Shown: positions 1 to 8,293, counted from the first letter of the stretch. The stretch: DNA of 64,000 nt from Streptomyces humi (GCF_001005085.2 NZ_LBMU02000027.1:1-64000), one strand, 5' to 3'. Translations and numbers: made by a program. Notes: generated by a model not told the origin, from the sequence alone.

Positions 1-402
1 CGACCTCTTCGGTCAACGAGGGACGCTGAGCAATCAGCACGGGGTATTGCCTCCAGTGTTTGGCGCCCGCTATGTGACGCCGTCGTCCACGAAGGGTACG
101 GGCGGTTCGGCCCTGCATGAAGCCGAACCGCCCGACCCCGCCCGCCCGCCGACCGCTCGGAGGCCCCGACACGGACCGCCACAGGGCCGGACCGGGGCCG
201 CCAACGGGCCGAAACGGGGCCGAAAATGAGGGCTGGCAACGTGCCTGAACGCGACCGGAACGGGAGCCCGGCGACCAGCCTGAACGCGACCGGAACGGGA
301 GCCCGGCGACGAGCCTGAACGGGGCCGTACAGGGGTCGGCGGCGGGCCCGTGCGCGGGTCGGCGGGCTCAGGCACGGCGATCGGCCGTTCCGGTCTCCGG
401 GA

Positions 403-450
403 CCCCGGCGCGCGGCCCCGGCGCGCGGCCCCGGCGCGCGGCCCCGGCGG
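403..450. repeat. 13-bp tandem repeat, about 3.6 copies
   Basis: Three identical copies of CCCCGGCGCGCGG follow one another at 403-415, 416-428 and 429-441, then a partial copy. The array lies directly upstream of the presumed promoter of the ABC/two-component operon. It looks like a slippage array and has no coding role. Confidence 0.8.
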
Positions 451-456
451 GGTGTA

Positions 457-468
457 GTACCGCGGTAC
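457..468. promoter_or_regulatory. 12-bp perfect palindrome, candidate operator of the ABC/two-component operon
   Basis: GTACCGCGGTAC reads the same on both strands and lies 114 bases upstream of the first ATG of the ABC operon. Operons of this kind are often autoregulated by their LuxR-type response regulator, which binds dyads like this one. The assignment rests only on position and symmetry. Confidence 0.4.
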
Positions 469-581
469 GACCCCGGTGGACCCGTTCAGCCCCCGGTACC
501 ACCGGATCGGGGCGATCACGGACTTAGCGTGGCGGAGAGGCGCCGGATCGCGGGACGCCGAGTCCGAGAGAAAGAGCTCCG

Positions 582-1538
582 ATGATCGAAGCACGGCAGC
601 TGACCAAGAGATACGGGGAGAAGACGGCCGTGGACGGCCTCGACTTCGTCGTGAGACCGGGTACGGTGACGGGCTTCCTGGGACCGAACGGTGCGGGAAA
701 GTCCACGACGATGCGGATGGTCGTCGGGCTGGACGCCCCCACCAGCGGCTCCGTCACGGTGAACGGCCTCCCCTACGCCCGGCACCGGGCTCCGCTCCAG
801 GAGGTCGGTGCCCTGCTGGAGGCCAGGTCGATCCACCCGGGCCGGTCGGCCCGCAACCACCTCAGGGCGCTGGCGCTGACGCACGGCATCCCGCGCCGCC
901 GGGTCGACGAGGTCATCGAGCTCGCCGGTCTTGACAGTGTGGCGGGCAAGCGGGCGGGCGCCTTCTCCCTGGGCATGGGCCAGCGGCTCGGGATCGCGGC
1001 GGCTCTGCTGGGCGACCCGCAGACGGTGATGCTCGACGAACCCGTCAATGGTCTCGACCCCGAGGGCGTCCTCTGGATCCGCAACCTGCTGACCTCGCTC
1101 GCCGAGGAAGGGCGCACGGTCTTCGTGTCGTCGCACCTGATGAGCGAGATGGCGCTGGTGGCGGACCACCTGATCGTCGTCGGCCGCGGCCGGCTGCTGG
1201 CCGACACGACCGTGCGGGACCTGGTGCGCCGGGCCGGCGGTGACACCGTGCACGTGGCCACCCAGGACCCGGCGCGGCTGCGGGACGTCCTGGCCGGCCC
1301 GGACGTCGACGTCACCGGTCGCATCGGCTCCGAGGAGCTGGAGGTGACCGGGCTGAGCGCGCGGGAGATCGGGCTGAAGGCCGCCGAACACGGCATCGCC
1401 CTGTTCGAACTGAGCACGCGCCAGGTCTCCCTGGAGCAGGCCTTCATGGACCTGACCAAGGACGCCGTGGAGTACCACGGCTCCGCGACGGCCACCGGCA
1501 CCGCGCAGGCCACCGAGACCCTCGGGAGGACGGCATGA
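582..1538 (+). CDS. ABC transporter ATP-binding protein
   Basis: This is the ATPase of a two-gene exporter of the antibiotic/bacitracin-resistance type; it hydrolyses ATP at the inner face of the membrane to drive the permease encoded next. The product is 318 residues, usual for the family. Walker A (GPNGAGKST) lies at residues 34-42, a diverged signature (FSLGMGQR) near 131-138, and Walker B followed by DEPVNGLDP near 147-158; the SSH switch histidine follows. The ATG is preceded by GAAAGAGCTCCG. The stop overlaps the start of the permease gene by 4 bases, so the two are translationally coupled. The substrate cannot be read from sequence. Confidence 0.93.
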   Translation: MIEARQLTKRYGEKTAVDGLDFVVRPGTVTGFLGPNGAGKSTTMRMVVGLDAPTSGSVTVNGLPYARHRAPLQEVGALLEARSIHPGRSARNHLRALALTHGIPRRRVDEVIELAGLDSVAGKRAGAFSLGMGQRLGIAAALLGDPQTVMLDEPVNGLDPEGVLWIRNLLTSLAEEGRTVFVSSHLMSEMALVADHLIVVGRGRLLADTTVRDLVRRAGGDTVHVATQDPARLRDVLAGPDVDVTGRIGSEELEVTGLSAREIGLKAAEHGIALFELSTRQVSLEQAFMDLTKDAVEYHGSATATGTAQATETLGRTA

Positions 1539-2374
1539 CCTCCACGCTCACCGCCACCACCGACGCGCCCCCCGCGGCCGCGCGCCCCGTGCACCGGGTG
1601 ACCGGCAGGCGGGTGCTGGCCTCGGAGTGGGCCAAGCTCTGGTCGCTGCGGTCCACCTGGATCACCCTGGGGCTGGGGCTGCTGTTCCTCGTCGCGTTCG
1701 GGCTGATCGCGTCGAGCCGGTACAAGTCGGGGATCGGCTCCGCCCACATGGACCCGGACTTCGCCCGCTCGACCGCCGTCAGTCTGTCGCTGTTCGGGAC
1801 GAACTTCGCGCAGCTCGCCCTCGGCGTGCTCGGTGTGCTGGTCACCGCGGGCGAGTACTCGACCGGCATGATCCGCTCCACGCTGGCGGCGGTGCCTCGC
1901 CGGCTGCCGGTGCTGTGGTCCAAGGCGGCCGTGTTCGGCGCGGTCGCGCTGGTGGTGGCCACCCTGGGGGTGTTCGTCGCGTTCCTGTTCGGCAGCCGGA
2001 TCGTGTCCGGTACGCCCGCCGCGATGGGCCTCTCCCACGCCGGTGTCGTACGGAGCCTGCTGGGCGCCGGTCTCTACCTGGGCCTGGTCGCCGTGATCGG
2101 CACGGCGCTCGGGATGCTGCTGCGCTCGGTGGCCGGCGGCATCTCGGTGCTGGTCGCCTCGCTGATGCTGATCCCCGGGCTGATCTCGCTGCTGCCCAGC
2201 TCCTGGCGGGACGACATCGGCCCCTACCTGCCCAGCAACGCCGGCGAGTCGGTGTTCGCCCTGACCCACGACTCCACGAGCCTGTCGCCCGGGGCCGGCC
2301 TGCTGGTCTTCCTCGGCTGGACGGCGCTCGCGCTGGGCGGGGCGGCGTACCGGCTGCTGCGCAGCGACGTGTGA
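1535..2374 (+). CDS. ABC transporter permease (ABC-2 type)
   Basis: Membrane partner of the preceding ATPase. The 279-residue product has an N-terminal segment (ASEWAKLWSLRSTW) typical of ABC-2 permeases of this class, then about six hydrophobic segments beginning with ITLGLGLLFLVAFGLI. The ATG overlaps the upstream stop (ATGA), which implies one transcript and stoichiometric translation. A histidine kinase and response regulator follow within 20 bases. This arrangement is typical of drug- or envelope-stress-sensing exporters in Streptomyces, but no ligand can be inferred. Confidence 0.9.
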   Translation: MTSTLTATTDAPPAAARPVHRVTGRRVLASEWAKLWSLRSTWITLGLGLLFLVAFGLIASSRYKSGIGSAHMDPDFARSTAVSLSLFGTNFAQLALGVLGVLVTAGEYSTGMIRSTLAAVPRRLPVLWSKAAVFGAVALVVATLGVFVAFLFGSRIVSGTPAAMGLSHAGVVRSLLGAGLYLGLVAVIGTALGMLLRSVAGGISVLVASLMLIPGLISLLPSSWRDDIGPYLPSNAGESVFALTHDSTSLSPGAGLLVFLGWTALALGGAAYRLLRSDV

Positions 2375-2392
2375 CACCCGCATGATGGTCCG

Positions 2393-3730
2393 GTGACCCC
2401 CGTGACATCCGCGACCCCCCAGGTCATGGCGCCCGGCCCGGCCGCCGACGACCTCGGCGGGATGGGACCGCTGGTCGCCCGGTTCGCCCGGGCCGGCCAG
2501 CGGCTGCGGCATGCCGACCGGGCCCGTCCCTGGGTGCTGGACACCACGGTGGTGGTGCTGGTCTTCCTGCTGTTCTGCCTGCCGGACCTGGTGCGGACGG
2601 CCGGTGGCGGCCATGACGGCGACGAGCCGCACCATCTGCGGCTGGCCTTCACGCAGCTGCCTCTGGCGGGCATGCTCGCCCTCCAGGCCGGGCTCGTGCT
2701 GCCGCTGCTGTGGCGGCGGCGCAGGCCCGCGGTGGCGTTCGGGGCCGTGGCGGCCGTCTTCGTGCTCCATTGGTCGCTGGATGTGCTGCTGCGGGCGGAC
2801 GTGGCGCTGTTCATAGCCCTGTACAGCCTCGCCCTGCACGGGCGGCCGCGGCAGCTGGCCCGGGCCTGCGGGGTCATGGCGGGCGCCATGGCACTGGTCG
2901 CGGTGCGGGTGTCGGCGGTGGTGTCGGTCTGGGACGCGCTGTTCTTCCTGCTGAGCACGGCGACCGCGGCGCTGGCGCTCGGGGTCGCGGTCCGTATCCG
3001 GCGGGCCCAGCTCGCGGGTCTGCGGGACCGGGCCACCCGTCTGGAGGTCGAACGCGACCAGCGCAGCAGGCTCGCCGCCGCGGCCGAACGCGCCCGGGTG
3101 GCCCGGGAGATGCACGACATCGTCGGCCACAACCTGGCCGTCATCATCACGCTCGCCGACGCGGGCGGCTATGCCGGCGCCGGCTCTCCGGAGCGGGGCC
3201 GGGAGGCCCTCCGGCTGATCGGTGACACGGGCCGGCAGGCGCTGGGGGAACTGCGGCGGGTGCTCGGGGTGCTGCGGGAGGCCTCCGACGGCCCGCGCGG
3301 CGAACCCGAGCTCAGTCCGCAGCCGGGCCTGACGGACGTGGACGCGCTGTGCGAGGGGGTGCGGGCCGCGGGTCTCGAGGTCCGCTACCGGACCGCGGGG
3401 GACGTCGAGACGCTGGACAGCGGGGTGCAGCTGGCCGTCTACCGCATCGCCCAGGAGGCCCTGACGAACACGCTCAAGCATGCCGGGGCCGGGGCCCGCG
3501 TGAACCTGGCGGTCGTCGTGCGGGGGACGCGGCTGACCGTCACGGTCCAGGACACCGGGCCCGCCGGCGCCGAGCGCCGTACCGGTCCGGCGAACGAGGA
3601 AGGGCACGGTCTGGTGGGCATGCGGGAACGGGCGGCACTCTACGGCGGGAGCCTCAGCGCGGGCCCCGCCGACGCGGGATGGACGGTCGAGGCCGTCCTG
3701 GACCTCACCCCTCAGGACGGTGTCAGGTGA
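2393..3730 (+). CDS. Two-component sensor histidine kinase (DesK/NarX-type)
   Basis: The 445-residue membrane kinase has about six hydrophobic segments in its first 200 residues, then a short coiled linker and a HisKA_3 dimerisation region whose phosphoacceptor histidine lies in REMHDIVGHN (residues about 238-247). An HATPase domain follows, with the N-box NTLKHA and the glycine-rich GLVGMRERAAL. There is no extracellular sensor domain, so it probably senses within the membrane or the associated ABC transporter. GTG at 2393 is the likely start; a strong ribosome site is not obvious. The end overlaps the response regulator gene by 4 bases. Confidence 0.92.
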   Translation: MTPVTSATPQVMAPGPAADDLGGMGPLVARFARAGQRLRHADRARPWVLDTTVVVLVFLLFCLPDLVRTAGGGHDGDEPHHLRLAFTQLPLAGMLALQAGLVLPLLWRRRRPAVAFGAVAAVFVLHWSLDVLLRADVALFIALYSLALHGRPRQLARACGVMAGAMALVAVRVSAVVSVWDALFFLLSTATAALALGVAVRIRRAQLAGLRDRATRLEVERDQRSRLAAAAERARVAREMHDIVGHNLAVIITLADAGGYAGAGSPERGREALRLIGDTGRQALGELRRVLGVLREASDGPRGEPELSPQPGLTDVDALCEGVRAAGLEVRYRTAGDVETLDSGVQLAVYRIAQEALTNTLKHAGAGARVNLAVVVRGTRLTVTVQDTGPAGAERRTGPANEEGHGLVGMRERAALYGGSLSAGPADAGWTVEAVLDLTPQDGVR

Positions 3731-4395
3731 CGACCGTACTCATCGTGGACGACCAGCAGTTGCAGCGTTACGCCTTCCACCTGCTCCTCGACTCGGTCCC
3801 CGAGACGGAGGTCGTCGGTGAGGCCGCGCACGGTACGGAGGCGGTCCGCATGGCGGCCGAGCTCCGCCCCGACGTCGTCCTCATGGACGTCCGCATGCCC
3901 GGCATGGACGGGATCGAGGCGACCCGCCGCATCACCGCAGCGGGCGACCGCTCCCGGGTCCTCGTGCTGACCACCTTCGACCTCGACGAGTACGTCCACG
4001 CGGCGCTGCGCGCCGGAGCCAGCGGCTTCCTGCTCAAGGACGCCCGCCCGGACGAGCTCCTCGCGGGCATCCGGGCGGTGGCCGTCGGCGACGCCGTGAT
4101 CGCGCCCGCCCTGACCCGCCGCCTCCTGCACGAGTTCTCACAGGTCGTGCCGCCGGCCGCGGGCGGTCCCGGCGGGGACCCGCGGCTCGGCGCCCTGACC
4201 GAACGCGAACGCGAGATCCTCGTGGCCATCGGCAAGGGCTGGAACAACAGTGAGATCGCCGCCCGCTTCGTCGTGTCCGAGTCCACGGTGAAGACGCACG
4301 TCGGCCGGGTGCTGGCCAAGATCGGCGCCCGTGACCGCGTCCAGGCCGTGATCTTCGCCTACGACCACGGCCTGGCCCGCCCCCACGCGGACTGA
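3727..4395 (+). CDS. LuxR-family response regulator
   Basis: The 222-residue partner of the preceding kinase has a receiver domain with the acidic pair D8/D9, the phosphoacceptor D54 (VLMDVRMPGMDG) and a conserved lysine in FLLKDA near residue 104. A GerE/LuxR helix-turn-helix starts with LTEREREIL and contains NNSEIAARFVVSESTVKTHV. GTG at 3727 overlaps the kinase stop (GTGA) and gives a product that begins exactly at the receiver fold, whereas an upstream in-frame start would add a meaningless extension. It likely controls the ABC genes ahead of it, possibly through the palindrome at 457-468. Confidence 0.93.
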   Translation: MTTVLIVDDQQLQRYAFHLLLDSVPETEVVGEAAHGTEAVRMAAELRPDVVLMDVRMPGMDGIEATRRITAAGDRSRVLVLTTFDLDEYVHAALRAGASGFLLKDARPDELLAGIRAVAVGDAVIAPALTRRLLHEFSQVVPPAAGGPGGDPRLGALTEREREILVAIGKGWNNSEIAARFVVSESTVKTHVGRVLAKIGARDRVQAVIFAYDHGLARPHAD

Positions 4396-4417
4396 CCCGT
4401 CACGCCGGAAGGTCAGC

Positions 4418-4444
4418 GATGTCTCGCATGTCTCGTATGTCACG
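4418..4444. repeat. Three 9-bp direct repeats upstream of the NfeD-flotillin pair
   Basis: Three head-to-tail units, GATGTCTCG, CATGTCTCG and TATGTCACG, occupy 4418-4444 between the response regulator stop and the NfeD-like gene. The 9-bp period and promoter-proximal position could mark a regulator binding site, but they could also be simple slippage. Confidence 0.5.
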
Positions 4445-4560
4445 GGTCCCGACCGTGCCGCGGGCCGCCTGAACGCATCGTGAGCGTCCCGGGCACCGCC
4501 TGAACCCTCCGGCGGGGCTATCGTCGGAATCACAGGCCAGGGCTGGGAGGACGGTCGGTG

Positions 4561-4812
4561 ATGCCGCAGGACGAGGCCGTGATCGGCTGCATGGGGAAGG
4601 TACTCATCGGAACGCGTGGTTCCGGTGGTCCCGGTGAGGTCCTGGTGCGGGTCAGGGGCGGTTCGGAGACGTTCCTCGCCTGGTCGGAGGAGCCCCTGCC
4701 CGCGGGTGCGACGGTGCTCGTGATCGAATCACGGGGATGCCGCGCGGTCGGCGTCATCGAGTGGGTGGATCCATTGGACGCGCTCGGCGGGGATGCCGCC
4801 GACGCCGGCTGA
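4561..4812 (+). CDS. Short NfeD-like OB-fold protein
   Basis: The 83-residue protein has the features of the soluble C-terminal OB-fold of NfeD proteins: VIGCMGKVLIGTRGSGGPGEVLV followed by VLVIESRGCRAVGVIEW, but no membrane segments. NfeD partners are commonly encoded next to flotillins, as here, where the flotillin gene begins 13 bases downstream. The ATG at 4561 is preceded by GGGAGG at good distance; GTG at 4558 is an alternative. The function is probably to bind or stabilise the flotillin assembly on the inner membrane. Sequence is short, so the family call is moderate. Confidence 0.65.
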   Translation: MPQDEAVIGCMGKVLIGTRGSGGPGEVLVRVRGGSETFLAWSEEPLPAGATVLVIESRGCRAVGVIEWVDPLDALGGDAADAG

Positions 4813-4824
4813 GGAGTAACAGGA

Positions 4825-6015
4825 ATGTTCGGATACCGCGTACCCGCTCCCGACGAGGCGATGCTGATCTCGGGGGGCAGGCGGGGACTGGGGGGCGCGC
4901 CGTTCCGAGTGGTCACGGGGCACGGGAAGTTCGTGCTGCCGGTCTTCCGGAAGGTCCGGTTCCTCACCCTGTCCATGTGCGAGTCCGAGGTCACCGAGAC
5001 CTGCGTGACCCGGCAGGGCATCGCGCTGCACGTCCGCGCGGTCATCGCCTTCAAGGTGGGCAACGACCACGAGAGCATCATCAACGCCGGCCAGCGCTTC
5101 CTGTCGGACCAGGAGCAGATGTCGGTGCTCACCGGCCGGATCTTCGCCGGTCACCTGCGGGCCATCATCGGCTCGATGACGGTCGAGGAGATCGTCACCG
5201 AGCGGCAGAAGCTCGCCGCGGAGGTGCTGGACACGTCGAAGACGGAGATGGCGAAGATCGGCCTGATCGTCGACTCGCTACAGATCCAGTCGATCGACGA
5301 CGGCGACACCGGCTACATCGACGCCATGTCCGCGCCGCACAAGGCGGCCATCCAGCGGCAGGCGCAGATCGCCCAGGCGCAGGCCACCCAGGCCGCCGTG
5401 GAGGCGGAGCAGGCGGCGGCCCGCAAGCAGGCCGAGTACGCCCGGCAGACCGCCGTCGTCAAGGCCGAGTACTCCGCCGAGGTGGACCGGGCCCAGGCGC
5501 AGGCCGGGCAGGCCGGACCGCTGGCGCAGGCGCACGCCCAGCAGGAGGTGCTGGCCGCCCAGACGGAGCTGGCCCAGCGTCAGGCCAAGCTGCGCCAGCA
5601 GCAGTTGGTGGCCGAGGTCGTGAAGCCCGCCGAGGCGGAGGCCGAGCGGGTCAGGATCCTCGCGGCGGCCGAGGCGCAGCGGATGAAGATCCAGGCGGAG
5701 GCGGCGGCGTCGTACGACCGGGTGGCGCTCGACCGGATGCTGATCGACCAGCTTCCGCAGATCGTCAAGGAGGCCGCGGGCGGCCTCGCCGGCGCCAACG
5801 TCAACGTCCTCAACGGCGCGGACGGTCTCGGTGAGATCGCCGCCGGCCTCGTCTCCCAGGGCCTGACGATCCTCGACTCGGTCCGGCAGAACCTGAGCGG
5901 CGGCCAGGACTCCGACGGGCAGCGCTCCGAGAACGGCAAGGGCGGCAACAGCCTGCTGCAACTCCCCGGCGGCAAGGGCAGGAAGTCGGACGACGGCCCG
6001 GTGGACGTCGACTAG
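4825..6015 (+). CDS. Flotillin-like SPFH-domain protein
   Basis: This 396-residue membrane scaffold protein has an N-terminal SPFH/PHB domain (about residues 15-190, including GGAPFRVVTGHGKFVLPV) and a long Ala/Glu/Gln-rich coiled-coil region (about 170-310, repeated QAQA and AEAE patterns), which is the flotillin architecture. It has no clear N-terminal membrane helix; flotillins attach by a hairpin or acyl groups. It forms an operon with the NfeD-like gene. GAGGAG lies 8 bases before the ATG. Its stop codon TAG overlaps the TAG of the convergent GNAT gene in one shared CTAG, so neither gene has a transcribed tail free of the other. Confidence 0.88.
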   Translation: MFGYRVPAPDEAMLISGGRRGLGGAPFRVVTGHGKFVLPVFRKVRFLTLSMCESEVTETCVTRQGIALHVRAVIAFKVGNDHESIINAGQRFLSDQEQMSVLTGRIFAGHLRAIIGSMTVEEIVTERQKLAAEVLDTSKTEMAKIGLIVDSLQIQSIDDGDTGYIDAMSAPHKAAIQRQAQIAQAQATQAAVEAEQAAARKQAEYARQTAVVKAEYSAEVDRAQAQAGQAGPLAQAHAQQEVLAAQTELAQRQAKLRQQQLVAEVVKPAEAEAERVRILAAAEAQRMKIQAEAAASYDRVALDRMLIDQLPQIVKEAAGGLAGANVNVLNGADGLGEIAAGLVSQGLTILDSVRQNLSGGQDSDGQRSENGKGGNSLLQLPGGKGRKSDDGPVDVD

Positions 6016-6539
6016 GGCCGGTACTCCGAGGCGAGCAGGCCGTAGAGGAGGTCGTCGGTCCACTCGCCCTTCATCCAGGTGCTCTGCCGGAGGTGGCCCT
6101 CGCGGCGGAAGCCGACGCGCTCCAGCAGGTGCGCCGAGCGGACGTTGCGGCTGTCGCAGTCGGCCGAGAGGCGGTGCAGGCCGTCCTCCAGCAGCAGCGA
6201 CCGTGCCACCCGGGTCACCGCCTCGGTGGCGTACCCGCGGCCCTGGAACGCCGGGTCGAACGTGAACCCCAGTTCGGCCTGGCGTCCGTCCTCGGCGCGG
6301 CGCACCCCGATGTCCCCGATCAGGCCGGGGGCGTCCCGCAGTTGGACGGCGTACTGGAACCAGCCCGGACCGCGCGGGTCGCCCGCCGCGAACCCGGCCA
6401 CGAGCCGTTCGGCCGTCGCGAGCGGTACCGGCGCCTCCCAGGACTGGTACCGGCTCACCTCCGGGTCCGAGCGGTACGCCGCCAGTGCCGGCGCGTCGTG
6501 CGGACCGAACCTCCGCAGCACCAGCCTCGCCGTCTCCAT
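6012..6539 (-). CDS. GNAT-family N-acetyltransferase (RimJ/RimL type)
   Basis: The 175-residue product begins METARLVLRRF, a typical start for RimJ/RimL-like acetyltransferases, and contains the acetyl-CoA binding loop QGRGYATEA and the late motif NVRSAHLLERVGFRREG. It would transfer an acetyl group from acetyl-CoA to an amine of unknown identity, protein or small molecule. The ATG at 6539 is chosen because it starts the fold directly; longer in-frame extensions run into low-complexity sequence. The gene is convergent with the flotillin gene and shares its last 4 bases. Confidence 0.88.
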   Translation of the reverse strand: METARLVLRRFGPHDAPALAAYRSDPEVSRYQSWEAPVPLATAERLVAGFAAGDPRGPGWFQYAVQLRDAPGLIGDIGVRRAEDGRQAELGFTFDPAFQGRGYATEAVTRVARSLLLEDGLHRLSADCDSRNVRSAHLLERVGFRREGHLRQSTWMKGEWTDDLLYGLLASEYRP

Positions 6540-6844
6540 ACCCGCATCCCCTCTCTCGTCTCTCTTCCCCAGCTTCCGGCACCCGCCAGGTATGTCGGTC
6601 CAGGCACTGTCGGCCCAGCACTGTCGGCCCAGCACTCTCGGCCCAGCACTGTCGACCCATCGCCGACCGGCCCCAGGCGCTGTCGTCACCTGCCCGTCGT
6701 CGTCGCCCCGAGGGCGGCCCCGCGGCACCAGGTGCGTACGAGTGGAGGCCCCTGCCCTGCCGAAGGCCGGGGGAGCGCATGGCGTCGCGGGGCAGGCGGG
6801 CGGGCATGTGGGGGGGCAGGCGGGCGGTCATGTGACGGCGGGGC
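6540..6844. other. Repeat-rich intergenic stretch
   Basis: This 305-base gap separates two minus-strand genes and has no credible gene. It contains four tandem copies of a 14-nt unit at 6605-6660 and a 21-nt direct repeat (core GGCAGGCGGGCGG) at about 6790-6810 and 6815-6835. It presumably includes the promoter of the GNAT gene near 6540-6600. Confidence 0.6.
6605..6660. repeat. 14-bp tandem repeat, four copies
   Basis: Units CACTGTCGGCCCAG at 6605-6618 and 6619-6632 are identical; the third differs by one base and the fourth by two. The array lies just upstream of the GNAT gene. Confidence 0.8.
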
Positions 6845-7729
6845 CTAGGGCCGGTCGGGGTCCGGTGTGGACAGGAGTGCGCGCAGTGGTGCCGAGGTGT
6901 GGGGGCCGGGGCGCCAGATGAGGGCCTTGGCGTAGGGGACGCGGGGGTTCAGCGGGACCGCGGTGACCCGGGGGTCGGCGGCGGCGCCCCGGGCGGCGGC
7001 GGCCGCCAGCGCGATGCCGACGCCCGCGGCGACCAGTTCGATCTGGAGGGCCACGTGGTTGGTGGCGTAGGCGGGCCGGAACGGCACGCCCGCCCGGTCG
7101 AACGCGGCGCTCAGATGGGGTCGCAGGCCACTGTCGGGCCCGTAGGTGATCAGGGGGGTGTCGGCGAGCTGGCCGAGGCCCAGCTCCGGCCGCCCCGCCT
7201 CGGGCCGGTCGGCCGGCACGACCGCGACGATCTCGTCCCGGACCAGGATCCGGTGGTCGAAGTCGGGGTCGAGCCCGCCGGGCGGCACGGCGACGAAGGC
7301 CGCGTCCAGGGAACCCTGCCGGACCTGCGGGACCAGGCTGGCGCTGGTGCCGTCGACGAGGTGGACGTTGACGCCCGGGTACTGGCGGTGGAACGCGCCG
7401 AGCCGGGCGGGCAGGCTGCTGTGCTCGACGCCGTCGGCGGCCCCCAGCGAGAGGTTCCCCGTCAGCAGCCCGGAGCGGGCCGCGAACTCGGCCCTGGCCG
7501 CGGCGACCGCACCGGTGACCGTCCGGGCGTGCGGCAGCAGCGCCTCGCCGGCGGCGGAGAGCCGGACGGTACGGGAATCCCGCTCGAACAGCGCCTCCCC
7601 CAGCTCCCGCTCCAGTCCGCGGATCTGCCGGCTGATCGCCGGCTGGGCGACATGGCAGCGGGCCGCGGCCCGGGTGAACGACCTCTCCTCGGCCACCGCG
7701 AGGAAGTATTGCAGGGTCCGGACCTCCAT
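6845..7729 (-). CDS. LysR-family transcriptional regulator
   Basis: The 294-residue regulator opens with the classical LysR helix-turn-helix: MEVRTLQYFLAVAEERSF and CHVAQPAISRQIRGLERELG (first 60 residues). It continues with the two-lobed effector-binding domain (about 90-290). ATG at 7729 starts exactly at the conserved fold. It diverges from a tautomerase gene 153 bases away; LysR proteins usually control the divergent gene and bind dyads in the shared promoter, and two dyads are visible here. The ligand is probably a small aromatic or keto acid, but this is inference only. Confidence 0.92.
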   Translation of the reverse strand: MEVRTLQYFLAVAEERSFTRAAARCHVAQPAISRQIRGLERELGEALFERDSRTVRLSAAGEALLPHARTVTGAVAAARAEFAARSGLLTGNLSLGAADGVEHSSLPARLGAFHRQYPGVNVHLVDGTSASLVPQVRQGSLDAAFVAVPPGGLDPDFDHRILVRDEIVAVVPADRPEAGRPELGLGQLADTPLITYGPDSGLRPHLSAAFDRAGVPFRPAYATNHVALQIELVAAGVGIALAAAAARGAAADPRVTAVPLNPRVPYAKALIWRPGPHTSAPLRALLSTPDPDRP

Positions 7730-7764
7730 GGCTCCAGTGTACGACCCGTTGGCCTGCGCGTATT

Positions 7765-7779
7765 CCGATTTCTTATCGG
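7765..7779. promoter_or_regulatory. Dyad CCGAT-N5-ATCGG, candidate LysR site
   Basis: Perfect 5-bp arms separated by five bases lie between the LysR gene and the divergent tautomerase gene. It contains a T-N11-A match (7763 to 7775), the usual core of LysR recognition sites. Confidence 0.45.
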
Positions 7780-7785
7780 TGGAGG

Positions 7786-7799
7786 AAGACCTAGGTCTT
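7786..7799. promoter_or_regulatory. 14-bp perfect palindrome, candidate activation site
   Basis: AAGACCTAGGTCTT is self-complementary over all 14 bases and lies 7 bases from the dyad at 7765-7779, in the same divergent promoter. A recognition site plus an adjacent activation site is the usual LysR layout; a different regulator is also possible. Confidence 0.45.
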
Positions 7800-7882
7800 T
7801 GCGCTATCGATGGCTCCAGGCCCACTCTGGAGACACCGCCGCACGGCCCCCGGGCCGCGCCCGCTTCCGATAGGAGCCCCCC

Positions 7883-8293
7883 ATGCCGCTGGTCCGTATC
7901 GACCTCCTCAAGGGCCGCGACGACGCCCAGGTCCGGGCCGTCGCCGACGCCGTCCACACCGCCGTCGTCGACGTGCTCGGCATCCCCCCGCGGGACCGCT
8001 TCCAGATCGTCACCGAGCACGAGGCGGGACGGGTCGTGGCGCTCGACGCGGGGCTGGGCTTCGACCGGGGCGACGGCGTCGTCATGATCCAGATCTTCAC
8101 CCAGGCCGGGCGCCCGACCGAGGTGAAGCAGAAGCTGTACGCCGCGATCGCCGCGTCGCTGGCGACGGTGGGGGTCGCCGGGGAGGACGTGTTCATCGGC
8201 TACGTCGAGAACACCGCGGCCGACTGGTCCTTCGGCTTCGGCCGCGCCCAGTACGTCGAGGGCGACCTGGGGATACCCGGCACGGCGGCCTGA
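7883..8293 (+). CDS. Tautomerase-family protein (4-oxalocrotonate tautomerase-like)
   Basis: The 136-residue product carries proline directly after the initiator methionine (MPLVRIDLL), the catalytic amino-terminal proline of the tautomerase superfamily once methionine is removed. It spans two short beta-alpha-beta units, with an arginine-rich middle (DRFQIVTEH) and a fused second half (VMIQIFTQAGRPTE). The length is that of the fused, longer tautomerases rather than the 62-residue form. It is divergent from, and probably controlled by, the LysR regulator. AGGAG is well spaced before the ATG. Its substrate is unknown. Confidence 0.85.
   Translation: MPLVRIDLLKGRDDAQVRAVADAVHTAVVDVLGIPPRDRFQIVTEHEAGRVVALDAGLGFDRGDGVVMIQIFTQAGRPTEVKQKLYAAIAASLATVGVAGEDVFIGYVENTAADWSFGFGRAQYVEGDLGIPGTAA

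Larger units (their letters stand above)
1..581. other. Gene-free, repeat-rich stretch before the ABC operon
   Basis: No convincing gene is visible. The stretch holds two families of short direct repeats: a 33-nt unit repeated with a 35-nt period at about 243-327, and a 13-nt GC-only unit (core GGCGCGCGG) repeated three and a half times at 403-450. The last 120 bases carry the presumed promoter region of the following ABC transporter operon, including a 12-bp palindrome at 457-468. A 60-codon reading frame at 47-229 has no ribosome binding site and an unremarkable Pro/Arg-rich product. Confidence 0.6.

Noticed and set aside
47..229. Small 60-codon gene at the window start
   Set aside because: No ribosome site, no recognisable motif and a composition like the antisense shadows.
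773..3607. A 944-codon minus-strand reading frame across the ABC/two-component operon
   Set aside because: Antisense shadow of well-supported plus-strand genes with clear motifs.
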